This document shows, in pieces, positions 22,753 to 32,569 of a stretch of DNA of 64,000 nt. Source of the stretch: Acheta domesticus (Eukaryota; Arthropoda; Insecta; Orthoptera; Gryllidae); the NCBI GenBank assembly GCA_031308135.1, contig JAHLJT010009419.1, forward strand, positions 185,505,829 to 185,569,828, written 5' to 3'. A program made the translations under genes and the position numbers. Within the stretch, counting starts at the first letter, position 1. Every line of letters starts with the position of its first letter. Under the pieces are notes generated by a model. It made no database searches, was not told the DNA's origin, and saw only the letters and a list, made by a program, of their open reading frames with translations.

Positions 22753-23242
22753 CTGATTAAACAGATCAAAGTTCACAGCCGATAATCGTGTAGCTCGATA
22801 CTCCTCCACCGCGACATCTATGGCAGAAGATAATGAACCAAATAACAACGTTGTTGACTATATTACCAAATAATAGAAGAACGATAAACGTGACTACATA
22901 TTACAGAAATGTTGTAAAAGTAATGTACTGGTATGATATATAGTGATAAGGTAAATATCTAGGCTAAAGGATTATATTTTGTTCACTGTGATCGACTGTG
23001 ATTTTTGAGACTAGTCAAAAGATGTCGCGCTCATCAAATTAATATTTTCTAACTTACGTATAATCATTGCTTTTGAGAGAAGCAATAAGATTTCCGTATT
23101 GTTTCATTTTCATCTTTTAATAAAGAAAATGCAAATGAATTTCTAGTGTAGAAAAGAATAATTCCATACACTTAGAACAACTCTCTAGTATTATTATTTG
23201 GTCTTACGAGAAGATAACATGATTGCATCATCTTCGTAGTAA

Positions 23243-23252
23243 GTTCTAGAAG
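23243..23252. promoter_or_regulatory. Heat shock element (TTCtaGAA dyad)
   Basis: GTTCTAGAAG is a perfect inverted pair of pentamers in tail-to-tail order, followed by AGAGG (two of three matches). It lies about 370 bp upstream of the Hsp60 first splice donor, on the Hsp60 side of the shared promoter. Confidence 0.65.
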
Positions 23253-23618
23253 AGAGGCCCTTCAATAAGCATTTTTTGCGTGTCACAATACAGTAAAGAT
23301 TATTTTGAATCAGTTAGCAAAAATATAGAAAAAAGAGTGACATAAACAAAATATTAATATTTTGTACTGAAAAATACTTATTCTCGTGGCAGTTTTCTAC
23401 CCCCCAGTTGAAGATCAATGCCGTTATCCCTGTTACTGGGCCTTTGCGGACCGGCCATGTGCAGAACAAGCAGGGTCGTCGTTGGATACGCATGCGTGTT
23501 GGTCTTCGGTTCAGCCGGCTTTTTAGTGCTTCGCTGATATAGCCTTCGATTTGTGGCTAACGATATTTAACTTCTGGTTGTGAGAAAATTTTACCTTGTG
23601 TTAATAAAACTACACAAA

Positions 23619-23751
23619 GTAAGTGAATTATATGTTTTCTAAAATTATTGAATATGAATTCGAAATGTTGAACGAGCACTAGAAGTTTCCAATCGTATTT
23701 TTTATGTAATTAATTGTAATACTATAACCTCAATTGCCCCTTATTCTTCAG
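23619..23751 (+). other. Proposed intron in the Hsp60 5' UTR
   Basis: CACAAA|GTAAGTG at 23619 is a strong donor and TTATTCTTCAG|ATG ends a good acceptor at 23751. The initiator ATG would thus be the first codon of exon 2. This is inferred from splice consensus and from the coding frame starting exactly at the acceptor; there is no transcript evidence. Confidence 0.65.
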
Positions 23752-26700
23752 ATGTTTCGGCTTCCCAGTGTTTTGCGATCAAACGCCCTTAGACAACTCT
23801 ACCATTCTCGGTTTTATGCCAAAGACGTGCGATTTGGCCCTGAAGTGAGAGCCTTGATGCTGCAGGGTGTTGATATCCTTGCCGATGCTGTTGCTGTAAC
23901 CATGGGTCCAAAGGTAAAATATCGCATTCTTGGACTATGTGAGTTTGTGGTGAGAAAATCTCGAAACTAAATTAAAAAAAAATTTTTTAGGGTCGTAATG
24001 TTATTCTGGAGCAAAGCTGGGGAAGCCCCAAAATCACAAAAGATGGAGTCACTGTTGCCAAAGGTGTAGAATTAAAAGATAAATTTCAAAATATTGGTGC
24101 TAAACTGGTTCAAGATGTTGCTAACAACACTAATGAAGAAGCTGGTGATGGGACCACTACTGCCACAGTTTTGGCCCGAGCAATTGCAAAAGAAGGGTTT
24201 GAGAAAATAAGTAAAGGAGCAAATCCCATTGAAATAAGAAGAGGTATTTTTTAAAATAAAATGTCATTCTTTAGTGTAACAAACCTTTTTGAATTGATGT
24301 TCAGTGAAGGGAATCTTAATTATTGGTTGTTTTCTTAAATAGGAGTCATGATGGCGGTTGATGCAGTAAAAGATAAATTGAAGTCTTTGTCGAAGCCGGT
24401 GACAACCCCAGAAGAAATAGCTCAAGTTGCAACCATATCAGCTAATGGCGATCATCAAGTTGGAACTCTCATATCTGATGCAATGAAGAAGGTATGTATT
24501 GTATTGTCTGATGTGAGTTTTGAATTGTGTTGTATTGCTTCTCGGGAAGAAAATTTTCTGAAAGTGATACTCTACTGCAAAGAATTTTAATCTTCCCCAA
24601 GTGTGCATTTCCCACATGACTAGTAGTTTAATGTTCTAGACAAGGAGTTTGAAATGCTATAAGACAACATTATTGAGGCATTTTTAATTCATTGAAAAAA
24701 ATTGTAAAATTTCACATTGTAACTAACAAGAACCTGGAAAAATTGTTCTTTAAGTGACTCATGGCTAAAATGAAGATGTTGGATGCTACACAAGTATAAT
24801 CAGATTTTCAAATTCGTTAGTCCAGAGCTTGTTTTTCAGACAATAAGATACATAAGTGATACACTAAAATTGTTAAAACCAGAACCTGTACTAGCTGGAA
24901 ACTTGCCTTCACTGGAAAATTTCTCCGACCCATGAAGTTACATGGCATTTTATCTGTATATGTAAATATGGATTTTGGTATGTGTGTGTGTGTATATATA
25001 TATATAACATAAATAAATAAATATACATATACACACAAATGTTCTTATGAGTTTCACAACCAGTTTAACAAAGAATGAAAAAAAAGTAACACTGTCAAGA
25101 TTAGTTTGTTAACTTAAGTAAACATTGAAAGAGTGTAAGTGGGAAAACCAAAAATCTCAAAATGAATGTTGGAAAAATAATATTATGTTAGTGCACAAGT
25201 TACGGAGCTTTTCCTTTTGTCAGAAGTATATATAATTTTCATTATTGGTGATATCTTCTATAAATATGTTATATGTAAATGTATTTTTATAATTTTAATA
25301 GTCACGTAATTGACTATTGGAAATTATAGGTACTTAATTATGGAAAGAAGATGGTTTCAGAACAGAAAGATAAACAAAATACATTGCATAAAACAGAAAC
25401 CTCCCTAAACCAGAATAATTTTTTGTCCCGATTGATTCTAGCTTAGATTTTACTGTATGTCATGTCTGATCTTCCCTTGGAAATTGTCCATACATGCTTG
25501 AGTATCTGTGGGCATCTGTGAAAGTTTGAATAATTGTGCATGAATGGAGCAAAGTATGCCTCAAAGGTAGCAATTCATTTCACAAGCATATTCTTTCTTT
25601 CTTCCTTTTTTTTTTTAAGGGGATGTAGGTGGAATAGGGGCAAAAGTATTTCTACCCTTTCCCACTGCAAGAAATTTGCATTATGTATATTATACAAATT
25701 AGGGAATATTTACTCTTAGATACAATTTCTAATTAATAATGAACGTATACTTCAGTTTTTCTTTCTTGGCGCGTGGGGAGGTGCCAATTATATGGAATAT
25801 CTCACGGTATTTTGCGTCGTTCTCTGTTGTGCCACCAGGAGTCGCATGATAGCTAGCACTGTTTGATACAGTTGCGATCATGTCTCCTAACGGCACAACT
25901 GAGAACAACGTGAAATACCGTGAGATATTCCGTTTTATTGTCACACCCCTGTGCGCCAAGAAAGAAAAACCGAAATTTAGTATAAAACAGCACTATTTAT
26001 AGTGGAGCTCTGGCAAGATTCTATGGTAAAATTAACTCGCCTAACTTATGACATCACATTGTGACTAATTATGAACCATTGAAATTATTTCAGTGGAGGA
26101 ATTTTTACAATTTAATTATATCACCCATATTTTGCTTACGTACCAAGTTCCGTACATTGCTCACTACCCCTCCCCGTTTAAAGATTCCCCTCATTACCCC
26201 CTAATCACCCCTCGCCCCTCCTTGTGGTTTTCCCCCTTGCTGGAGCAGTGTGAAGTGCTGGTTTAAATGACTTCCTTAATTTTACTGTGGTCTATACTTT
26301 AGCCGTGGAAAGTATCTACATTCTTAAAGTAGAAAATTAGCAATTATAAGTTCTCTTTATGCATTTGCATGTATTATTTATTACGTTGTATGTTTATTGA
26401 GCAACTGTGCTTTCGTTGCAGGTTGGTAAAGAGGGTGTTATTACTGTTAAAGATGGAAAGACCTTAGATGATGAACTGGAGGTCATTGAAGGTATGAAGT
26501 TTGATAGAGGGTATATTTCTCCATATTTCATTAACACCTCCAAAGGTAAGCATTTTTGGACCTTGTACTATATTGTTTTGCATTGTAATTCTGTATACTG
26601 TTTTATAAAATCCATTCGTTTTTGTGTTAGGAGCAAAGGTTGAATTCCAAGATTGTTTGATACTCCTGAGTGATAAGAAGATTTCAAGTGTTCAGTCTAT

Positions 26701-29700
26701 AATTCCTGCATTGGAATTGGCAAATTCGCAACGCAAACCATTGGTAATCATTGCTGAAGATATTGATGGAGAGGCTTTAAGTACCTTAGTTGTTAATAGG
26801 TAAGTTTTTTCTTGTGTACTCAGTACAGAGAAAGTAATATAATGCCGAAGAAAAAAGTCCTGATTTTATGGCAGATACCCAATTTTGTAACTCCCTGAAA
26901 AAGTAGACCTACCTAGCTTGTGCTCATACATTACTTCTTCAAACATGTAATTCCAACAAAAATCCGCTTTTTAGGAGTTTCGGTTACCAAAGAAATAATT
27001 TTCCTCAAGTAGGCTGCACATGAACATCATCAGCATTTAAAGCAAGCAAAGAATTTTCACGAAAATGAGTATTCCTCAATTGACTAGTCTTGGCCACTCA
27101 GATTAGAAATTAATCTTTTGATTTTGAGAGTACTTTACAAGAAACTCTTGAACAAATTAAAAAAAAGTGTGCATTTTAAAAAACCAATAATTGTGCATGA
27201 ATGGAGCAAAGTATGCCTCAAAGGTAGCAATTCATTTTACAAGCATATTCTTTTTCTTGTTCTTTTTCTTTTTTTTTTTATTATTATTATTTATTTATTA
27301 TTATTTTAAAAGAGGCGATGTAGGTGGAATATGGGCAAAAATTGATTTTCAGTTTTTATTCTCATTATTACCTATAGTATTTAGAATATTCTCCCAAAAT
27401 TTTAGACCAATCAGACTGCGGTAAGACCTTTAAAATTTAAATATCATCCCGGCAGGCAGTAATGTTAAAAAGGAGTTGTCATGGAGCTGTCTGACAGGCA
27501 TTCGACAATCTCCTGTTTTAGAGGGCTGTGGATGTTTCCTGCATTGCAAACGTGTGTTTAAATGTTGTTTTGAAAGTGTGTTTTTCTTGTGAACCCAGTT
27601 TTGTGTGTTGACTATGTTTTCTTTTAAAATGGTGTGTGACAAAGTCGATAGAGTGATGTCATGGTTAGAGTGACTAGTTGGCATAAGAAAGTGAAGAAAG
27701 CCAAAATATTAAACATTTCTTCCCAAAGATTAAACAGAATAGAAATTGAGGTTAATCATTTTGCAGAATATGATCTGGTAACATGTACCTCTGATCCGGA
27801 AACTCTGCTAAGGGCATCAAGACGAAAAGTTGATGGAGGTTAATGTAATGAAAATTAGAATGTTAACAGTGGTTTTAGAATAATATGCTTGCAAATACTT
27901 TCTGAAGAAGTTAATACATTTTGTTGCTGTGTAAATCGTGGGAAACAAAGGCTATGTTTAGTGGATAATGGTAAAAGAATAGGCATAGTTTGTAGTTTAC
28001 ATATCAATTGTGAAGGTTCCAAAACTGTTCTTCAGTATTAGCAAGCAATTTCCCATAACCTTGATTTTTTGTGATAAAAGTACCTTTTTCTCAAAAACTA
28101 TTTGGCATACAATTTTCAAATTTTGTACATAGTTCCAGATAACAAATACAAGAAGTTGTGTGTAAGTATTTTTTCAGATATTGTTTAGATTCGTCATAAT
28201 GATTTATTAAACTCAATTTTTTTCCATCTAATAATATGTCACGAATTCAATAATTAATATTTGAGAAACGAACTATACTTTGGTTTTCTTTCTTTCTTGG
28301 CGCACGGGTGCGTCATCAAAATGGAATATCTCACGATATTTCACGTCGTTCTCCGTTGTGCTGCTAGGAGTCGCATGATCGCCAGCACTGCTTGATGCAG
28401 TTGCGGTCATTTGACTCCTATCGGTACAACTGAGGACAACACAAAATACCGTGAGATATTCCATTTTGATGACACATCCGTGTGCCAAGAACGAAAAACC
28501 AAAGTATTATGCCATTTTTTTTACACTTATTTGTTTACTTGTATTTCAGAAGCAGTTTTGCAAAATTTCAAATTTTCAGTTTGATTGGCTTTTTAAAAAA
28601 AATGCACCTTCGTAATGTTAAACATTAAAAATTTCTAATGTTTATATTATACGCAATTTCTGTTTTTTCAAACTAATGATTCAAATGAAAATAATGGTTG
28701 AAATTAATGATAAATATTTTCTCACATATATATTTCTTAAAATTACAAAATTTCATTGTTTCATGTCAAATTCTGACTGCTTCAAAAATTATAATACTAT
28801 ACTGCGATTTTCGTAACTTTGTCCCTGACAGAAATCAGCTGTTCACAATTTCATCCAATCGGGAGCTTGAAAGTTACCATAGTGACGTCTCTGTCACGAA
28901 ATATAAGCTCCTGATTGGATGATGGAAATATAAGCTCCTGATGGCAGTGAAACAGCTGATTCCTGTCAGGGACAAAGTTATGAAAATCGCAGTATAAGTT
29001 GTGTAAATTCGCCTACATCCCCCCTTTAAGTTATTTTTTTCTTGCATTCAAATAAAGAATTTTTGAAAATTCTAAAAGTTGTTCTTCTTATGCTATATTA
29101 TTGAAGATAAGGATTGTTACTTAATGAAATTTGTTCTTTAATATTTGATTTTAAGATAATAGTGATGTCGGTTTATTAATGTTACATATTGATTGTCATT
29201 AAAACCTTGGGAACCTTTGAGAATTGAATTGTTGAAAAATTTCAATGTTTGCAAAAAATTTACATTGTAATTGTTCACCAGACTCGGCTAATATTGTTAG
29301 ATTTCATAGCCATTACAAATAATCTGAGAAAGTGTACACCCATGTGGTACCTCTAATTTTAATGCACATCTCTGTTCCTGACCCGTTTGTTAAAGTTAAC
29401 TTGCAACAAAATTTGTTCCGCAGACTTAAAATTGGCCTGCAGGTAGCTGCAGTAAAGGCCCCAGGTTTTGGAGACAACAGGAAAGCAACTCTCCAAGATA
29501 TGGCCATTGCTACTGGTGGTATTGTATTTGGTGATGAAGCCAGCAATATTAAGTTGGAGGATGTACAAATGTCTGATTTAGGCCAAGTTGGTGAAATAGT
29601 TATCACCAAAGATGACACGTTAATGTTAAGGGTAAGTAATCAGGGATTGACTGAAACCATTTCTGTCCCCTTGCTCTTGCACACAAGTTGAAAATATTTC

Positions 29701-31317
29701 GAAGTGATGAAGGCTTGTAAGCTCCTTTTACACCAGCCCGAGTGCTTTTTGCAAGTTCCTGACCAGTGGCGTAACATTCGAGCCCACAATGTGAGTGGGC
29801 CCAGGTAAAAGAGGGCCTAGTTGTAGGATGAAGGTTTTGCACTTGCAAGAAATATTAATTACTTGATACTTCCTCTGATACATTGCAATAGTTATTACAA
29901 TAAAAGATCAAGAAGAGAATATTTCAGAACTTTTTTTTTCCATGCCGGTAGCTTATATAATCATGTATTTAAATCAATGAAGATGAACAATTCTTTAAGG
30001 TTTTATAACAGTCTTAGTTTCATAAAATTAAATAATAAAGGAAGAGTTTTCCACTATTGGTTATTAATCGTAGACTGATAAATTTTAATTTGTTAAAGGA
30101 CCTTTTTATTTGAGGTACTCTTACTACATGTGTTTGCTATACACTTGTATGGGATGGGATAAAAGTTCTGCTTGTGAGCCCGCACTCATTTCGTTACACT
30201 ACTGTACATGACTATTGATTTACCCCAATATTAATGGAAATTTGTATTTGCAAATTGTTTTTGTGGTATAATAATATAATTTTTTTTAGGGTAAAGGAAA
30301 GAAGGATGACATCGATCGCCGTGCAGATCAAATTAGAGATCAGATTGAAAACACTACCTCAGAATATGAGAAAGAGAAACTTCAGGAAAGATTGGCTCGT
30401 TTGGCATCAGGTGTGGCTGTACTGAAAGTAGGAGGTTCCAGTGAGGTGAGACTTCTCGTATATTTCAAGATTTTCTTCGTGATTTGCTATGATGATTTTA
30501 AGGCCGAGGAATTGACATTTTTAGCTCTCTTGAAAGAGATGATGCTAGGTGAATGATCAAAATTATGAAGCGATACATAATTTTCACTGAGCTCTTACTT
30601 TAGATTGTATTAAAGAAAAATATTTTCTTCCTCGATGTGATACAAAAATCTGTCTGCAGGTTGAAGTAAATGAAAAGAAGGACAGAGTTAATGATGCACT
30701 GAACGCCACAAGGGCAGCTGTAGAAGAAGGCATTGTACCTGGTGGTGGAACCGCTTTACTTCGATGCATTCAGGTTTTAAGTTCACTTAAAGCTGTAAAT
30801 GAAGATCAGAAAACTGGTAATGTTTTTTGAATGTTTTTATTTCTTTATTTGAATACATATTTATTCTTTCCAAGAACATATTCATTCATTTACTTTTTTA
30901 TAGGCATTTCCATTGTTATGAAAGCACTGAGAATGCCCTGCATGCAAATTGCAAAGAATGCCGGTGTTGATGCATCTGTGGTTGTATCTAAGGTGGAGGA
31001 ATCTGAAGGAGATTTTGGTTATGATGCCTTAAATAATGAATTTGTAAATTTAATTGAGAAAGGAATAATAGATCCCACAAAGGTAATATTGCTTGTAGAA
31101 TAAGGATGTGTAGTAAGCCACGAAATCTTAAAATTTCATTAAAATGTGACTTTTGCAGGTTGTTAGAACTGCACTCACCGATGCAGCAGGTGTTGCATCT
31201 CTCCTAACAACAGCTGAAGCTGTAGTAACAGACATTCCTAAAGAAGAGCCTGCAGTTCCTGGAATGGGAGGCATGGGGGGTATGGGTGGGATGGGTGGAA
31301 TGGGAGGAATGATGTAA
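23752..31317 (+). CDS. Hsp60: Mitochondrial 60-kDa heat shock protein (Hsp60, chaperonin 60)
   Basis: Ten coding exons: 23752-23913, 23991-24243, 24343-24491, 26422-26545, 26631-26799, 29424-29631, 30290-30445, 30660-30816, 30904-31082 and 31159-31317. All junctions obey GT/AG, phases agree, and the total is 1716 nt, giving 571 aa, normal for the family. Residues 1-24 are rich in Arg and lack acidic residues, like a mitochondrial import signal. The mature part begins near AKDVRFG. ATP-site segments are present: VTMGPKGRNV at about 50-60, with the exon 2/3 join falling inside GPK|G, and [15 protein letters not shown], which includes the catalytic Asp. GVAVLKVGG and [12 protein letters not shown] mark the second equatorial half. 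The tail is the expected Gly-Met repeat ending GGMM. The product is the ATP-driven folding chamber of the matrix and partner of Hsp10. The start is the ATG at 23752, because the preceding AG is a splice acceptor. Confidence 0.98.
25529..25655 (+). repeat. Dispersed repeat shared by two Hsp60 introns, copy 1
   Basis: TGCATGAATGGAGCAAAGTA and CTCAAAGGTAGCAATTCATT, followed by a T/C-rich run and GGATGTAGGTGGAATA, recur in the same order at 27187-27345. A short inverse of the last part is at about 29005-29035. Confidence 0.85.
25748..25982. mobile_element. TA-flanked foldback MITE, end module 3 (copy M5), in Hsp60 intron
   Basis: A 235-bp palindromic element with TA at 25746-25747 and 25983-25984. 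Its ends (TACTTCAGTTTTTCTTTCTT, then GGCGC) differ from modules 1 and 2, while the core GGAATATCTCACGGTATTT and GTCGCATGAT is the same family. It is transcribed with Hsp60, so the pre-mRNA could fold into a hairpin of over 100 bp. Confidence 0.92.
27187..27345 (+). repeat. Dispersed repeat shared by two Hsp60 introns, copy 2
   Basis: Matches 25529-25655 from TTGTGCATGAATGGAGCAAA to GATGTAGGTGGAATA, with a longer T/ATT-rich run in the middle (27250-27305). Confidence 0.85.
28276..28506. mobile_element. TA-flanked foldback MITE, end module 3 (copy M6), in Hsp60 intron
   Basis: A 231-bp relative of the 25748 copy. The left end TACTTTGGTTTTCTTTC follows TA at 28274-28275; the right end CCAAAGTA is followed by TT, so that target TA has mutated. 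The core GGAATATCTCACGATATTTC and GTCGCATGATCGCCAGCACT is intact. Confidence 0.9.
28800..28994. mobile_element. TA-flanked foldback MITE, type 4 (copy M7), in Hsp60 intron
   Basis: Ends TACTGCGATTTTCGTAAC and its complement, TA at 28798-28799 and 28995-28996. The body (GTCCCTGACAG(A)AATCAGCTGTT, ATAGTGACGTC) is unlike the other MITEs' core but matches 58669-58841. This copy has an internal duplication of ATATAAGCTCCTGAT, making it 22 bp longer than its sister. Confidence 0.92.
29764..30204. mobile_element. hAT-type MITE in Hsp60 intron (CAGTGGCGTAAC ends)
   Basis: The left end CAGTGGCGTAAC and the right end GTTACACTACTG are inverted with two mismatches, and GAGCCCACA-like sequence follows just inside both. 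Flanking 8-mers TTCCTGAC and TACATGAC match at six of eight positions, consistent with an aged 8-bp hAT target duplication. The 440-bp interior is AT-rich and non-coding. Confidence 0.55.
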
Positions 31318-31776
31318 ACTTGCCAGTGTAGAAGAGTGAAAAGACTGAAATGAAAGAAACTGAATTCAGGAGTAGTTTGTGTTCATAGCGATGTGACATA
31401 GTTGCATGAGAAAGTGAATTGTTTTATTTTGTACCAAATGATCTGTTGAATTTTGAATGCATGTTCTGTGTGAGATGTTACCAGATCCAGTTGTTGCCTG
31501 TAGAGTGTATGATAGATTGTTTGAAGCTAAACATTGCATTTCTGTGGAAGTGTGCTGTTTAGAGTAGGAAAATTAGGCTCGAGCTTTATTCTCATATCTC
31601 CCAACCGAAAACTTCAGTTAATATGAAGGACTACCAAAATTGCAGTTGTCACTATATTTCTGTTAATAGTATTTGCAGCTGCAGTTTCAAAATCAAAGGA
31701 CAGCTATCTTACGTCACCTGGTGCTCAAAGAACATTTCGCATTTACTTAAAATTTGTTAGCCAAAATATTTGTTAT

Positions 31777-31782
31777 AATAAA
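31777..31782 (+). terminator. Polyadenylation signal of Hsp60 (AATAAA)
   Basis: AATAAA lies 460 bp past the Hsp60 stop codon and ends a plausible 3' UTR (31318 to about 31800). No earlier canonical hexamer was noticed. Confidence 0.75.
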
Positions 31783-31800
31783 GCTATTTAAAAAATGTTA

Positions 31801-32569
31801 CTTCAGTTTGTATTTCACTTCACTGTTGAGGTTTGCATAAATTATTCAAAATGGTACTACCTTTCCTTCCATCCATGTTATTTTAATTATTTCTCTTGAA
31901 ATGATGTACAAACAATATCTATTTTAAAGATGCACTCACAAAATTGGACACCTACAGTTTCTACGTAGGGATTTACTTAAAAATGTTGCTGGCTAAACTT
32001 TTTTTGGAACACTTACATTGAGGCAAAAGTAATGAAATGTTCTGCTCATGTCATTCCAAGGTTTATTAAAAGGATATTTAAATAAATTAAGCAGTTTAAA
32101 AATGTGTTGGCTAATTTATTCAGGCAGTGATTTTAAAAATATTACTGTGAAAATGAGTCTCCCTCCTCCCCAGGAAGTCTTAAGTTTAGGCAATTTCAAG
32201 AATCACTCCTAAATATTACAGTAAAACTTCTGTAAGCTGACAATGTTATTAATATCTGACAATTGCTATTTTAGAGGTGTAGTTGTAAAGGGGACATAGC
32301 AATATTTTTAAACTTGACTCGCCTCTGCCACTGCGATTATTGCTTTAGGCAGCAGAACACTAACCTGATTTCAAATGAAAGCTTTTTTCATCAACTATGT
32401 TAATTAATATTACAAAAGTGATTAGTATAGTGTACTTCAAGAATTCTTTCTTGTGGTATTGTGTTATTGATATCAAGGTGCATATAACATGGTGTGCAGA
32501 GTTCGCGTTGAAAACTCCTCCGGTTTGCGCACATCATCTGGAGAGCAAGTGCATTAGTTTGATTTCATC
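31801..32569. other. Intergenic spacer
   Basis: AT-rich DNA between the Hsp60 3' end and the P-element-like pseudogene. No features recognised. Confidence 0.5.

Larger units (their letters stand above)
22581..23618. promoter_or_regulatory. Shared upstream region of divergent Hsp10 and Hsp60, including both 5' UTRs
   Basis: About 1 kb separates the Hsp10 start codon from the proposed 5' splice donor of Hsp60's non-coding exon. It carries two perfect heat-shock-element dyads (listed separately), a 12-bp palindrome AACAACGTTGTT at 22844-22855, and the 9-mer GCGACATCT (22811-22819) with its exact inverse AGATGTCGC (23020-23028). No convincing TATA box was seen for either gene, and transcription start sites cannot be placed from sequence. 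A 74-codon minus frame here is not considered real. Confidence 0.75.
24492..26421 (+). other. Hsp60 coding intron 3, 1.9 kb, with mobile DNA
   Basis: Lies between the GTATGT donor at 24492 and the TTCGTTGCAG acceptor at 26421. Contents: a short TG/TA microsatellite near 24980-25010, the first copy of an intronic duplicate (25529-25655) and a TA-flanked foldback MITE (25748-25982). Nothing coding was seen. Confidence 0.85.
26800..29423 (+). other. Hsp60 coding intron 5, 2.6 kb, with mobile DNA
   Basis: The largest intron, from GTAAGT at 26800 to GTTCCGCAG at 29423. It holds the second intronic duplicate (27187-27345) and two TA-flanked foldback MITEs (28276-28506 and 28800-28994). The 84-codon minus frame at 27430-27684 and the 60-codon plus frame at 27661-27843 have no recognised motif. 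Confidence 0.85.

Noticed and set aside
22624..22848. 74-codon minus-strand frame upstream of Hsp10
   Set aside because: It falls in the shared Hsp10/Hsp60 promoter, over a heat shock element, with no recognisable protein features.
23734..23751. Upstream in-frame TTG start for Hsp60
   Set aside because: The stretch before the ATG at 23752 is a pyrimidine-rich 3' splice site ending in AG, and animal Hsp60 proteins start with ATG at this position.
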